DNA of 37,973 nt from Candidatus Desulfovibrio gallistercoris (GTDB lineage Bacteria; Desulfobacterota; Desulfovibrionia; Desulfovibrionales; Desulfovibrionaceae), in contig DWYJ01000077.1 of assembly GCA_019118745.1 (NCBI GenBank), positions 1 through 37,973 of the forward strand, written 5' to 3'. Under the pieces are notes generated by a model. That model was not told the DNA's origin. It was given only the letters and a program-made list of their open reading frames with translations, and ran no database searches. Positions 9,921 through 18,094 of this stretch are shown piece after piece. A program made the position numbers and the translations under genes. The first letter of the stretch is position 1; the number at the start of each line of letters is the position of its first letter.

Positions 9921-10499
9921 ATGGCGAGCAAAAACAAGAAAGAAGCCTTGCTTCAGGCGGCCAAGGAACTTTTTGGCGAGTGCGGTTATGTGGAGACGAC
10001 CTTCAAGAAAATCTCCGACCGCGCCGGGGTGGCCCTCGGCCTGCTGACGCACCATTACGGCAACAAGGAAAAGCTCTTTCTCGCTTCCGGCCTTGACGTC
10101 CTGGAAAATTTTCTGGTCGTGCTGCGCGAGTCCAGCATGGAGGCGCATAACGGCTTCGAAGCCGTCATGTGTTTCTGCAAGGCCTATCTCGACTTTTCCG
10201 TGGACAAGAATTCCAACTGGCTGGTGCTGGTGCGATGTTCGCCGTACAGCGACATGAAGACCAAGACGGACCGCGACCTCATGGATTCCATGTTCTCGCA
10301 GGTGCATTCCGAGCTGGAAGGGCTCATCACCCGCGGCATCTCCGACGGCAGCATCGCCAAGGTGGAGCCCAAGGGCACGGCGCAGGTCATCATTTCGCTC
10401 ATGGTGGGCGCCAATCGAACACGAGTGCTCACCCCTTACGCCCAGCCGGATCTGTACGAACAGGTGCTGGCCTTTGTTGCCAGAGCCGTAAAAGCCTGA
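9921..10499 (+). CDS. TetR/AcrR-family transcriptional regulator
   Basis: A 192-residue TetR-type repressor. The N-terminal helix-turn-helix reads LLQAAKELFGECGYVETTF, then ISDRAGVALGLLTHHYGNKE, which is the classic TetR DNA-binding pattern (residues 8-50). The C-terminal part is an all-helical ligand/dimer domain with no assignable effector. The ATG at 9921 begins directly before the DNA-binding domain; an in-frame upstream extension has no family resemblance. It follows the Lon-like gene by 104 bases with its own possible promoter and ends at a strong terminator, so it is probably monocistronic. The target may be itself or the nearby symporter, which is untested. Confidence 0.9.
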   Translation: MASKNKKEALLQAAKELFGECGYVETTFKKISDRAGVALGLLTHHYGNKEKLFLASGLDVLENFLVVLRESSMEAHNGFEAVMCFCKAYLDFSVDKNSNWLVLVRCSPYSDMKTKTDRDLMDSMFSQVHSELEGLITRGISDGSIAKVEPKGTAQVIISLMVGANRTRVLTPYAQPDLYEQVLAFVARAVKA

Positions 10500-10505
10500 T
10501 AGTTC

Positions 10506-10539
10506 AAAGAAACGCCGACTTCGGTCGGCGTTTCTTTGT
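10506..10539 (+). terminator. Rho-independent terminator after the TetR gene
   Basis: A perfect 14-bp stem (10506-10519 with 10524-10537) with a TTCG tetraloop, beginning six bases after the stop codon. The stem ends in A and T runs, so it could work on either strand. Confidence 0.9.
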
Positions 10540-10611
10540 TTCCGCTCCCTGCGTGGCTGGGGAGAGACTGCCCCGTGGAGCGTATCGGGAGATGCCTTTT
10601 TTACAGCGCAT

Positions 10612-10692
10612 AGAGCGTTTTGCCTTTGAAAAAGGGAAAACACGAGACGGCGGCAGTGCCCCGTCCGGCCGAAAGTGAGCGGAAAATGTTCT
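10612..10692 (-). repeat. Dispersed repeat A, copy 2 (internally deleted)
   Basis: The reverse complement begins AGAACATTTT, then joins directly to CCGCTCACTTTCGGCC and the GC-rich and terminal hairpins of copies 1 and 3, ending ACGCTCTA. About 65 central bases, which carry the first hairpin and most of the second, are missing. It lies between the TetR terminator and the symporter gene pair. The remainder of the 10540-10775 gap shows no gene. Confidence 0.75.
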
Positions 10693-10775
10693 AAAGGCGG
10701 TACGGGGCCTGCGCGCCGGTACCGGCATATGACACGCTCTTTGCCCGCCGCATCACTTTGTCCACAGAGGTCATC

Positions 10776-10922
10776 ATGAATGCAGAACCCCTTTCCTTCT
10801 TCGCCGTGTTCCAGCAGGCGGACGCCGCCGTCCAGCTCGCGGTGGCGTCCCTGCTCTTCTCCCTGCTCTTCTCCCTCTGGGGACTGCTGCGCCTGAAGCT
10901 GCGCAAAAGGAAGGGATGCTGA
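10776..10922 (+). CDS. Small membrane partner of the symporter
   Basis: A 48-residue protein: a polar N-terminus, one hydrophobic helix (AVQLAVASLLFSLLFSLWGL, residues 18-37), then a basic tail RLKLRKRKGC. Its TGA overlaps the symporter ATG (TGATG at 10920-10924), so translation is probably coupled. A GAGG at 10766-10769 precedes the ATG. Short single-span proteins encoded just before SSS-family symporters are annotated in related bacteria as symporter small accessory proteins; this assignment rests on position and topology rather than a motif. Confidence 0.7.
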   Translation: MNAEPLSFFAVFQQADAAVQLAVASLLFSLLFSLWGLLRLKLRKRKGC

Positions 10923-12430
10923 TGCAGACGGTGATGAATGTCCTGATCTGGGTCGGTTACATCGGCCTGTTCGTCTACCTTGCCCGCAAGGGGGAGGGCC
11001 ATGATGCCATGCACACCGGCAAGATCAATTTTGCCGTGCAGGCGCTGGCCTACGTGGCGACGTACATCTCCGCCGTGGCGCTGGTGGGCTTCGGGGGGCT
11101 CTCCTATGCCTACGGTCTGCAGATGCTGCTGGTGGCCGCGGGCAACGTCTGGCTCGGCACCTGGATCGTCTACCGCTTCCTGGCCTGGCCCACCCGCCTC
11201 TGTCAGCGTAATCTCAATGCCCGTACGCCGTCGCAGCTGCTGGCCCGCGGGCATCGTTCCCCGGCGCTGGGGAAGTTCCTCGCTCTGCTTTTCGCCGTCT
11301 TTCTGGGCGTCTACGCCTCGGCGGTCATCAAGGGGGCGGCCCTGCTGCTGGCCCAGACCCTGCCGCTGCCGGTCTGGCTGCTCATCTGGCTGGTGGCCTT
11401 GCTGGTGGCCTTTGCCGTCTATGTCGGGGGATTGCGCGGCGTCCTGTACACCGAGGCCATGCAGGGCTTCATCATGCTGGTGGGCATCTGCATGCTGGTC
11501 ATGGCGGTGTTCAAGCAAGTCGGCGGGCCTGTGGCCGGTATGGCCGCATTGCAGGAGCTCCCGCCGACCAGTCTGGCCAATGAGGGTTTTCTCGCGCTTT
11601 CCGCCGGTCAGCAGGGTTGGTTCATCATTTCGCTGGTCATCGTCACCTCCATCGCCGTCTGGGCGCAGCCGCAGATGATCCAGCGGCATTTTGCCCTCAC
11701 CTCGGCCCGGCAGGTGGACAGCATCACCCCGCTGGCCATGCTGGTGCTTACCGTGCTCGTTGGGGGGGCGTATTTCGTGGCCGCGCTGGCGCGCCTCATC
11801 CTGCCGGAAAGCGTGCCGCCGGATGACGTGATGCCCATGCTCGTCCGGCAGCTCCTGCCGGAGGCTGGCCTCCAGATCTTCGTGCTCGCCATCGCATCGG
11901 CCTCCCTTTCCACGGCCACGGCCATCTATCACATCGCCGTGTCCGCCATCGCCGAGGACCTGCCGGGGCGCAAGGCCTCCCGTCCGGCCTGGCTGGCGGG
12001 CATCATCTTCTGCGTGCTGCTCAGCGGCGGCTGCGCCCAGATCAAGGGCCAGCTCATCGCCCTGCTCTGCACGACCAGCTGGAGCATCGTCGGCGCGACC
12101 GTGCTGGTGGCCTACGTGGCGCTGGTGCGCTTCGGCAAGCGCAGCAGTCTGGCCGCCTGGCTGAGCTGCGCCTGCGGCTTCACGGCCTGCCTGGCCTGGT
12201 ACCTGCTCAGCCACGAGGGCTTTTCCGCCTTCGTCTACTCGCTTGCCTCGCCGGAGGCCTCCGTCAGCAGCGTGACGCCTGTCCTTACCGTGCTGCTGGG
12301 CGAGAATGCCGCCCGCATTCCGCCCTTTTTCGTGGGCTTCGGCTGCTCGCTGGCGGGCTGGTTCGCAGGCTGGGCCTGCGACGCTACCGGCCGCAAGCAC
12401 TCCAATTTTTGGCCAACTCATCAAATTTAA
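10922..12430 (+). CDS. Sodium:solute symporter (SSS family)
   Basis: A 502-residue inner-membrane protein with about 13 hydrophobic segments. The start MNVLIWVGYIGLFVYLARKG, then QALAYVATYISAVALVGFGG, GGLRGVLYTEAMQGFIMLVG (the SSS signature around TM6), and IASASLSTATAIYHIAVSAIAEDL fit the SSS fold, which moves a substrate with Na+. The substrate cannot be told from sequence; amino acids, pantothenate-like acids or monocarboxylates are all possible. ATG 10922 overlaps the stop of the small partner gene, and ATG 10916 is an alternative. The last codons run into the T-rich region before tRNA-Glu. Confidence 0.88.
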   Translation: MQTVMNVLIWVGYIGLFVYLARKGEGHDAMHTGKINFAVQALAYVATYISAVALVGFGGLSYAYGLQMLLVAAGNVWLGTWIVYRFLAWPTRLCQRNLNARTPSQLLARGHRSPALGKFLALLFAVFLGVYASAVIKGAALLLAQTLPLPVWLLIWLVALLVAFAVYVGGLRGVLYTEAMQGFIMLVGICMLVMAVFKQVGGPVAGMAALQELPPTSLANEGFLALSAGQQGWFIISLVIVTSIAVWAQPQMIQRHFALTSARQVDSITPLAMLVLTVLVGGAYFVAALARLILPESVPPDDVMPMLVRQLLPEAGLQIFVLAIASASLSTATAIYHIAVSAIAEDLPGRKASRPAWLAGIIFCVLLSGGCAQIKGQLIALLCTTSWSIVGATVLVAYVALVRFGKRSSLAAWLSCACGFTACLAWYLLSHEGFSAFVYSLASPEASVSSVTPVLTVLLGENAARIPPFFVGFGCSLAGWFAGWACDATGRKHSNFWPTHQI

Positions 12431-12468
12431 TGGATTTTTTGAAAGATAAATTTTTTTTGATTTTTTTG

Positions 12469-12497
12469 TTGACAGAACCGAGGTTTATGCGTAGATT
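12469..12497 (+). promoter_or_regulatory. Promoter of tRNA-Glu
   Basis: TTGACA (12469-12474), 17 bases, TAGATT (12492-12497). The box lies 15 bases before the tRNA 5' end and is preceded by long T runs (12450-12468), an UP-like context. Confidence 0.6.
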
Positions 12498-12512
12498 CTC
12501 TTTCTGTCGAGC

Positions 12513-12589
12513 GTCCCCATCGTCTAGCCGGCCCAGGACAACGGCCTTTCACGCCGTCGACAGGGGTTCAAATCCCCTTGGGGACGCCA
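12513..12589 (+). tRNA. tRNA-Glu (anticodon UUC)
   Basis: Acceptor GTCCCCA (12513-12519) pairs with TGGGGAC (12579-12585), followed by G and an encoded CCA. The anticodon stem ACGGC/GCCGT encloses CTTTCAC, giving anticodon TTC. The T loop is GGTTCAAATCC. A terminator follows at once, and the accessory region begins just beyond, the usual arrangement where a tRNA gene has served as an integration site. Confidence 0.97.
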
Positions 12590-12598
12590 AAGAAATCA

Positions 12599-12628
12599 AG
12601 CCCTTACGAGAAATCGTAAGGGCTTTTT
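12599..12628 (+). terminator. Rho-independent terminator of tRNA-Glu
   Basis: An 11-bp perfect stem (12599-12609 with 12614-12624), GAAA tetraloop, then five T. Confidence 0.93.
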
Positions 12629-12632
12629 CGTT

Positions 12633-12664
12633 GTGGGGCAAATCTGCCCCACCAGATGCCCCAC
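12633..12664 (+). repeat. Three short TGCCCCAC boxes beside tRNA-Glu
   Basis: TGCCCCAC occurs at 12645-12652 and again 12 bases later at 12657-12664, with an inverted copy GTGGGGCA at 12633-12640. Closely spaced short direct repeats next to a tRNA 3' end resemble the arm-type binding sites of tyrosine integrases, but no integrase gene is present here. Bases 12665-12753 hold no other recognisable feature. Confidence 0.4.
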
Positions 12665-12753
12665 AGATTTTGAAAAATTGTTTTTGCCAGAGTCCGGGGG
12701 ACTGGTCGGCTTTCACCTGAGAACGTACAGTTTTGCTGCGTAGCTATTCTTAT

Positions 12754-12899
12754 AGAGCATTTTCAGTTTGAAACGCTGCGCGTTTCAAACCATACGGCCT
12801 GTCGTTTCGCGGAAAAACCGCGCTTTTTCCGCTCACTTTGGGCCGGGCGGCGCTGTGCTGCCGCCTCGCGTTTCACCTTTTTCAAAGGTGAAACGCTCT
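12754..12899 (+). repeat. Dispersed repeat A, copy 3 (full length, reference copy)
   Basis: A 146-base element flanked by TAGAGC and GCTCTA. It has four successive inverted repeats: GTTTGAAACGC/GCGTTTCAAAC, GCGGAAAAA/TTTTTCCGC, a GC-rich GCGGC/GCCGC, and a terminal 13-bp hairpin (12868-12880 with 12884-12896). It matches copy 1 closely and copies 2 and 4 in part. It lies at the left edge of the defence island. It can be translated in part, but nothing suggests a protein. Confidence 0.85.
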
Positions 12900-12970
12900 A
12901 TTGTTACGGCCTGCGCTGCGCTCCGGAAAATTCTCCTGAAAACACCTCAGAAAAGGCGGAAAGAATACAA

Positions 12971-13003
12971 GCGTCGGGCATGGTGGCGTACCATGTCCGA
13001 CGC
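12971..13003 (-). terminator. Hairpin at the trailer end of the CRISPR array
   Basis: A 13-bp inverted repeat (12971-12983 with 12991-13003; one G/T pair, seven-base loop) abuts the last CRISPR repeat. Read on the minus strand, the inferred direction of the array, it is followed by TTGTATTCTTTCC and could end the crRNA precursor. In the plus direction it is followed by only four T, so its use as a terminator is plausible rather than certain. Confidence 0.5.
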
Positions 13004-13465
13004 TTTTCATGGGGCCGGGGATTGCTCCCCGGATGTGACGCGATGCCCACTGACACCCAGACCGGCAGACGGTTGCTTCAATGGGGCCGGGGATCGCTCC
13101 CTGGATGTGACGTGCCGCATTGCCGTGCAGACAATTTCCAAGTCGCTTCAATGGGGCCGGGGATCGCTCCCCGGATGTGACGCCTGAGGTGTCGTGGATC
13201 AGGCGCAGGGGCATGCTTCAATGGGGCCGGGGATTGCTCCCCGGATATGACATGGCCTTGCGTGCCAGGTCGGCATCCATGTTACGGCTTCAATGGGGCC
13301 GGGGATTGCTCCCCGGATATGACACTTGCCGCCGAGGCTGACATGGACGCTCAAAGCGCTTCAATGGGGCCGGGGATTGCTCCCCGGATGTGACCCGTGA
13401 TCGTCTCCATCCAGTATCAGCGCGGCGTGCTTCAATGGGGCCGGGAATTGCTCCACGGATGTGAC
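13002..13465 (-). CRISPR. CRISPR array, seven repeats and six spacers (type I-G associated)
   Basis: Repeats of 37 bases at 13002-13039 (altered), 13075, 13145, 13215, 13287, 13358 and 13429-13465; spacers of 33-35 bases, all different. On the plus strand the repeat begins GCTTCAATGGGGCC and ends CCGGATGTGAC, with the palindrome CCGGGG/CCCCGG. On the minus strand it begins GTCACATCC and ends CCATTGAAGC, like the ATTGAAAC ends of many type I repeats. The repeat at 13002 is altered at exactly that end, as terminal repeats often are. I therefore infer minus-strand transcription with the leader between 13466 and 13600. Repeats differ in pairs (C at 13075/13145, A at 13215/13287), and the one at 13429 has two private changes that weaken the stem. 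Confidence 0.93.
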
Positions 13466-13593
13466 TGTCATCTCCTTTTAGCAAGGTCCGGCGCGGCCTG
13501 TAAAGGCATGGATCGAGCACCTGCCGTCACTCCTCTGGCCAAGGGGCTGCCCCGCCTGTCGCTGCGCAGAAAACACCTGTCGTTTCAGGCTGC

Positions 13594-13622
13594 TTGCCTC
13601 TTCGATAACCTCAGGCTATATT
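13594..13622 (+). promoter_or_regulatory. Candidate promoter of the cas operon
   Basis: TTGCCT (13594-13599), 17 bases, TATATT (13617-13622), about 66 bases before the cas3 start codon, which itself has AAGGAGG just upstream. The rest of 13466-13688 has no gene and would hold the array leader, with its promoter pointing the other way. Confidence 0.45.
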
Positions 13623-13688
13623 GGCGTATGCTTCAGGTCCTCGCGTGGGGCCTGACGGCCTGATCCTATTCCGGCAAAAGGAGGCTGC

Positions 13689-15986
13689 GTGTCTTCCCTG
13701 TCCGACTGGTACGCGGCGGCGCTCGGCGTGCCGCCCTATCCCTATCAGCAGCGTCTGGCTGCCGAAGACTGGCCCGATGTGCTGAAGATCCCCACCGGCC
13801 TCGGCAAGACCGCCGCCATCCTGCTGGCATGGCTGTACAAGCGCCATCGCCACGATGCCCATACGCCCCGGCGTCTGGTCTGGTGCCTGCCCATGCGCGT
13901 GCTGGTGGAGCAGACCGCCCGGCTGGCCCGCCAATGGGGAGAACGCCTTGCCGCGGCGGGGCTGCTGTCCCGCGCGCCCGCGGTGCATGTGCTCATGGGC
14001 GGCGATGTGGCGCAGGACTGGGACACGCGCCCGGAAGACGAGGCCGTGCTGATCGGCACGCAGGATCAGCTCCTCTCCCGCGCCCTCAATCGCGGCTATG
14101 CCATGAGCCGCTTTCGCTGGCCGCTGGACTTTGCCCTGCTGCACAATGACGCCTTCTGGATCTTTGACGAAGTGCAGCTCATGGGGGCGGGCCTGCCCAC
14201 CTCCACCCAATTGGAAGCCTTTCGGCGGCGTTTCGCCTGCGCCGTGCCCTGCCGTTCCCTGTGGTGCAGCGCGACGCTGCATCCGCAGTGGCTGGCCAGC
14301 GTGGACTTTGCCGCGCAGTGTCCCGCTCCGCGCCTTGCGGCGCTTCAGGAAGACGATACGGCCTTTCCGCAGGTGCGGCAGCGCATCCACGCAAGCAAGC
14401 AGGTGCTTCCGCTTGCCGGGGCGGACAACAGTAAACAGCTGGCGGATGCCGTGCTGGCGGAGCACCGTCCGGGAACGCTGACCCTCGTCATCCGCAACCG
14501 GGTCAGGGACGCCGTGGAGCTGTTCGAGACGCTGCGCAAAAGGGAGGACACGCCGCCGCTCTGTCTGCTGCATTCCCGCTTTCGCCCCGCCGACAGGGCC
14601 GCCGTCCTGCAGGCGGCCCTGGCAGCCCCGGACGCGGAAGGCCGCATCGTCGTCACAACGCAGGTCGTGGAAGCGGGCGTGGATATTTCCGCCGCCACGC
14701 TTGTTACGGATGTGGCGCCGTGGGCGTCGCTGGTGCAGCGCTTCGGGCGCTGCAACCGGGCCGGGGAACGCAAGGATGCCCGCATCTTCTGGCTGGACAA
14801 ACGCATCGACAGGGAACAGGACGCCCGGCCGTATGCGCTTGCGGAACTGCACACGGCCCGAACGATGCTGACTGCGCTGGCAGACGCCGCACCGTCCCGC
14901 CTGCCGGACACGGACGCAGCGACGGCCGCCCATGCCGTCCTGCGCGCGCCCGATCTGCTCGATCTCTTTGATGCCACGCCCGATCTTGCCGGGGCGGATA
15001 TCGACGTTTCCCGCTTCATCCGGGAAAGTGACGACACCGACGTGCAGGCATTCTGGCGCAACTGGCCGGGCGATGCGCCGCCGTCGGATATGTCCGGCCC
15101 GGCCCGCGAGGAATTGTGTTCCGTGCCGCTGGGCGACATGCGGTCCTTTTGCCGGAAACGCGACTGCCGGGGCTGGGTCTGGGATACGCTGGACGGCGCA
15201 TGGCGCAAGGCGGAACGGCTGCATCCCGGCATGGTCCTGCTGTTCAGGGACGCGGACGGCGGCTACAGCCCCCTTGCGGGCTGGAAAGCCGATTCCCAAG
15301 CGCGTGTTCCCGTCATTCCTCCACAAGAAGAACGGGCCGCCTCCGTTGCCCTTCCGGCGTTGGACGGCGACCCGCTGAGCCATGCGGCACGGCAGAGTCT
15401 GCGGGAACATGGGGAGCGCACTACGGCCGCGTTGCGGGAACTGCTTGCGGCGCTGGGCGATCCCGTTCCGCCATCCTGTCTGCCGTCGCTGCACACGGCG
15501 GCGCGGCGGCACGACTGGGGCAAGGCGCACCCCGTCTTTCAGGCGGCCTGTATGCCTGACGACACCTCGGATATCTGGGCAAAGGCCCCGATGATGCGGC
15601 CGTATGACCGCCCCGGCTTCCGGCATGAGCTGGCCTCGGCGCTGGCCCTGCTGCAGACGGGGCATGATGATCTTGCCGTCTACCTGGCGACGGCGCATCA
15701 CGGCAAGATCCGTCTTTCCCTGCGCGCCCTTCCCAATGAAAGCGCGCCGCCGGAGGGCATACGCTTTGCGCGCGGCATCCTGGATGGCGACAGACTGCCG
15801 CCCGTGGACGATATGCCCGAGGTGATCCTGTCGCTGGCCTGCATGGAACTGGGCGATTCCGACGAGGGGGCCAGCTGGGCCGAACGCATGGGCGGCCTGC
15901 TGGAAACATGGGGCCCTTTCCGTCTGGCCTTCTGGGAAGCGCTCGTGCGCCTTGCCGACTGGCGGGCCAGCGCGGAGGAGGTCTAG
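13689..15986 (+). CDS. cas3: CRISPR-associated helicase/nuclease Cas3, type I-G arrangement
   Basis: Cas3 (765 residues) unwinds and degrades target DNA recruited by the Cascade complex. The SF2 helicase comes first: Walker A IPTGLGKT (residues 34-41), DEVQ box at 160-163, TTQVVEAGVDIS and QRFGRCNRAGE (motif VI, Arg at 354 and 357). The HD nuclease is at the C-terminus: RRHDWGK (His608-Asp609) and ATAHHGK (His670-His671). Helicase-then-HD order is typical of type I-G (old I-U) Cas3 and opposite to type I-E. The start is GTG at 13689 with AAGGAGG eight bases upstream. It leads the effector operon; csx17 begins three bases after its stop. Confidence 0.93.
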   Translation: MSSLSDWYAAALGVPPYPYQQRLAAEDWPDVLKIPTGLGKTAAILLAWLYKRHRHDAHTPRRLVWCLPMRVLVEQTARLARQWGERLAAAGLLSRAPAVHVLMGGDVAQDWDTRPEDEAVLIGTQDQLLSRALNRGYAMSRFRWPLDFALLHNDAFWIFDEVQLMGAGLPTSTQLEAFRRRFACAVPCRSLWCSATLHPQWLASVDFAAQCPAPRLAALQEDDTAFPQVRQRIHASKQVLPLAGADNSKQLADAVLAEHRPGTLTLVIRNRVRDAVELFETLRKREDTPPLCLLHSRFRPADRAAVLQAALAAPDAEGRIVVTTQVVEAGVDISAATLVTDVAPWASLVQRFGRCNRAGERKDARIFWLDKRIDREQDARPYALAELHTARTMLTALADAAPSRLPDTDAATAAHAVLRAPDLLDLFDATPDLAGADIDVSRFIRESDDTDVQAFWRNWPGDAPPSDMSGPAREELCSVPLGDMRSFCRKRDCRGWVWDTLDGAWRKAERLHPGMVLLFRDADGGYSPLAGWKADSQARVPVIPPQEERAASVALPALDGDPLSHAARQSLREHGERTTAALRELLAALGDPVPPSCLPSLHTAARRHDWGKAHPVFQAACMPDDTSDIWAKAPMMRPYDRPGFRHELASALALLQTGHDDLAVYLATAHHGKIRLSLRALPNESAPPEGIRFARGILDGDRLPPVDDMPEVILSLACMELGDSDEGASWAERMGGLLETWGPFRLAFWEALVRLADWRASAEEV

Positions 15987-15989
15987 CAC

Positions 15990-18083
15990 ATGCCTGATAT
16001 CCTGCTCGAAGGCTGCACCTCGCGCCCGCTGGCCTCCTGTCTCAAGGCGCTGGGCATCCTGCGTCTTGTGGGCGAACAGCAGGACGCGCAGGTGCGCGGC
16101 GCATGGCGGAACGGCTGTTTCGTGCTGTCATCGTCGCTGGACAGGGAGGCCCTGTGCGATTTTTTTCTGCATGTCTGGCAGCCCACGCCGCTGGTCTCGC
16201 CGTGGAACGGCGGCAGCGGCTTTTATCCCGGAGACAATACGGAGGGCATCGACGCCATAACGCAATCGACGGATCCCCGTCTGGCTGGTTATCGCGCCGT
16301 CATCGCCCGGATTCGGGACTGGCCGGAATTCCGTATGCTGGCCTCGCTTCCTGCGGGACAGGCCCGGAAACAGCGGGATAGCGTCCGCGAAGAAGGCAAG
16401 AATATTTTTTTGCAGCGTTGTCGTGCGGAACTGCCGGAAGTTTGCCTGCCGTGGCTGGACGCGGCGTTTATCCTGCGTGACGACAAGGCGGTCTTTGCGC
16501 CCCTGCTGGGAACAGGCGGCAATGAAGGGCGGCTGGAATACGCCAATAACTTCATGCAGCATGTAAGCGCGGTCTTTTCTTCCCTGGATTCGCCGCAGGC
16601 TCGCGGCTGGCTGGAGTCCGCCCTGTTTGCCGTGCCGACTCCCGGATTGCCCAAGGTTGCCGCCGGGCAGCTCGATCCCGGCAGTGCCGGAGGATGCAAT
16701 CAGAGCGCAGGCTTTGCGCTCGACAAGGCCGCCCCGGTCAATCCGTGGAATTTTCTTCTCATGCTTGAGGGCTCGCTGCTGTTTGCCGGAACGCTGGCGC
16801 GTCGTTCGCCGGAAGACCCGGCGCGGGTCTCCTTTCCCTTCTGTGTCGGGAGAGTGGCTGCGGGCTTTGCCTCCTCTTCCCTGCGCGACAACGGACGCGG
16901 CGAACTCTGGTTCCCGCTCTGGTCGCGTCCCGCGTCGCTGCGCGAGGTGCGCCGTCTGCTGGGCGAAGGGCGCGCCACGCTGGGCCGCCGACAAGCCAGT
17001 GACGGTCTGGATTTTACCCGCGCCATTGCTTCGCTGGGCGTGGAGCGCGGCATCGACAGTTTTGAACGCTACAGTTTCCTTGAGCGGCGCGGTCAAAGCT
17101 ATGTCGCCCTGCCCTCGGGGAATCTTTCCGTGCGCTATGAGCCCCGCGTGGCCCTGCTGGACCCTGTGGCGCGCTGGCTGGAGCAACGCTGCCGTAAAAC
17201 GGAAGAACCGGCAACGCTGACCTCGTCGCGGCGGCGTCTTGCCGCGGCTGTTTTTGCCTGCGCGCGCACGCCGGATGCCCGTCATTTTCAGGAGGTCAGC
17301 CGCGCACTTGCCCATATGGATGCTCTGCCGACCCTGCCCGCCCTACTGCGCGTTCCCTGTCCCGGCCTTGCGGCGGATTGGATCCCGGCCTGTGATGACG
17401 GCGGGCCGGAAGTTCGTCTTGCCGCCGCGCTGGCTTCCCTCGGCGGCGCGGGCAAGCTGGGGGCGCTGCGCGCGCAGCTTGCCCCGGTCTCTCCTGCCGC
17501 TCCCTTTCGCTGGGAAAAGGATTCGGAGCAGTTTACGGCGTGGCGCGGCGCGACGCTGGAAGGCATCGGCAATCTTTTTTTGCGGCGTCTGCTGCTGGCG
17601 CAGCGTTACGGCGTCACTCCCCTGCGCGCCGGCATACGGCTCCAGCCTGCCGATCTCCTGCCGTTGCTTCAGGAAACGCTGGACATGGCGTTGCTGCAAG
17701 ACCTGCTGCGGGCCTTCTCGCTGATACGCTGGCCGAAAACCATGCAGCCCCTCTGGCCGCAGCCTCTGCAAGCGCAGCGTTTGCCCCATGCGCTTACGCT
17801 GCTGCAACTGCTGTACACACCTTTGCCGACCGACTGCGAGCTGGACAGGGAACGTCTGTGCCCGGATCTGCGCATCGTCCGTCTTGTACAGGCGCAGCGT
17901 CTTGAAGAAGCCTGCACGCTGGCCGCTCAGCGTCTGCGCGTTGCCGGGGGCGGCGCGTTCTATCTTCCGGCATCCTTTGTCGAAAGCGTGCGCGGCCTGT
18001 CGCCCGCCGCTGTTCTGGCCTGTCTTGCCGTGCCGGTCTCGCCGCACGCCCTGTTGCGCCAATGTCATCAGTCATCCTGCTGA
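15990..18083 (+). CDS. csx17: Type I-G large subunit Csx17 (Cas8-like)
   Basis: A 697-residue protein with the Csx17 N-terminus: LLEGCTSRPLASCLKALGIL, RLVGEQQDAQVRGAWRNGCF, and TPLVSPWNGGSGFYPGDN. Csx17 is the predicted large subunit of the type I-G interference complex, standing in for Cas8, and would recognise the PAM and help open the target DNA. GAGGAGG in the 3' end of cas3 serves as its ribosome site, and the spacing implies coupling. The C-terminal half is helical and less conserved. No truncation is seen. The family call rests on the N-terminus and on the operon order. Confidence 0.9.
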   Translation: MPDILLEGCTSRPLASCLKALGILRLVGEQQDAQVRGAWRNGCFVLSSSLDREALCDFFLHVWQPTPLVSPWNGGSGFYPGDNTEGIDAITQSTDPRLAGYRAVIARIRDWPEFRMLASLPAGQARKQRDSVREEGKNIFLQRCRAELPEVCLPWLDAAFILRDDKAVFAPLLGTGGNEGRLEYANNFMQHVSAVFSSLDSPQARGWLESALFAVPTPGLPKVAAGQLDPGSAGGCNQSAGFALDKAAPVNPWNFLLMLEGSLLFAGTLARRSPEDPARVSFPFCVGRVAAGFASSSLRDNGRGELWFPLWSRPASLREVRRLLGEGRATLGRRQASDGLDFTRAIASLGVERGIDSFERYSFLERRGQSYVALPSGNLSVRYEPRVALLDPVARWLEQRCRKTEEPATLTSSRRRLAAAVFACARTPDARHFQEVSRALAHMDALPTLPALLRVPCPGLAADWIPACDDGGPEVRLAAALASLGGAGKLGALRAQLAPVSPAAPFRWEKDSEQFTAWRGATLEGIGNLFLRRLLLAQRYGVTPLRAGIRLQPADLLPLLQETLDMALLQDLLRAFSLIRWPKTMQPLWPQPLQAQRLPHALTLLQLLYTPLPTDCELDRERLCPDLRIVRLVQAQRLEEACTLAAQRLRVAGGGAFYLPASFVESVRGLSPAAVLACLAVPVSPHALLRQCHQSSC

Positions 18084-18094
18084 AAGGAGTTTTC

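Noticed and set aside
10691..12424. 577-codon open frame antisense to the symporter
   Set aside because: Its Asp/Gly/His/Gln-rich composition is what the reverse of a membrane protein gene gives; no ribosome site or motif.
12768..13341. Short frames across the CRISPR array with repeated WGRG-type peptide
   Set aside because: They are translations of CRISPR repeats and of repeat A, not a repeat protein.
13002..13465. Array as a tandem repeat or rRNA-like structure rather than CRISPR
   Set aside because: Regular 37-base repeats with unrelated 33-35-base spacers directly beside cas genes leave little doubt.
13611..15989. 792-codon open frame antisense to cas3
   Set aside because: Shadow of cas3, whose helicase and HD motifs are complete on the plus strand.
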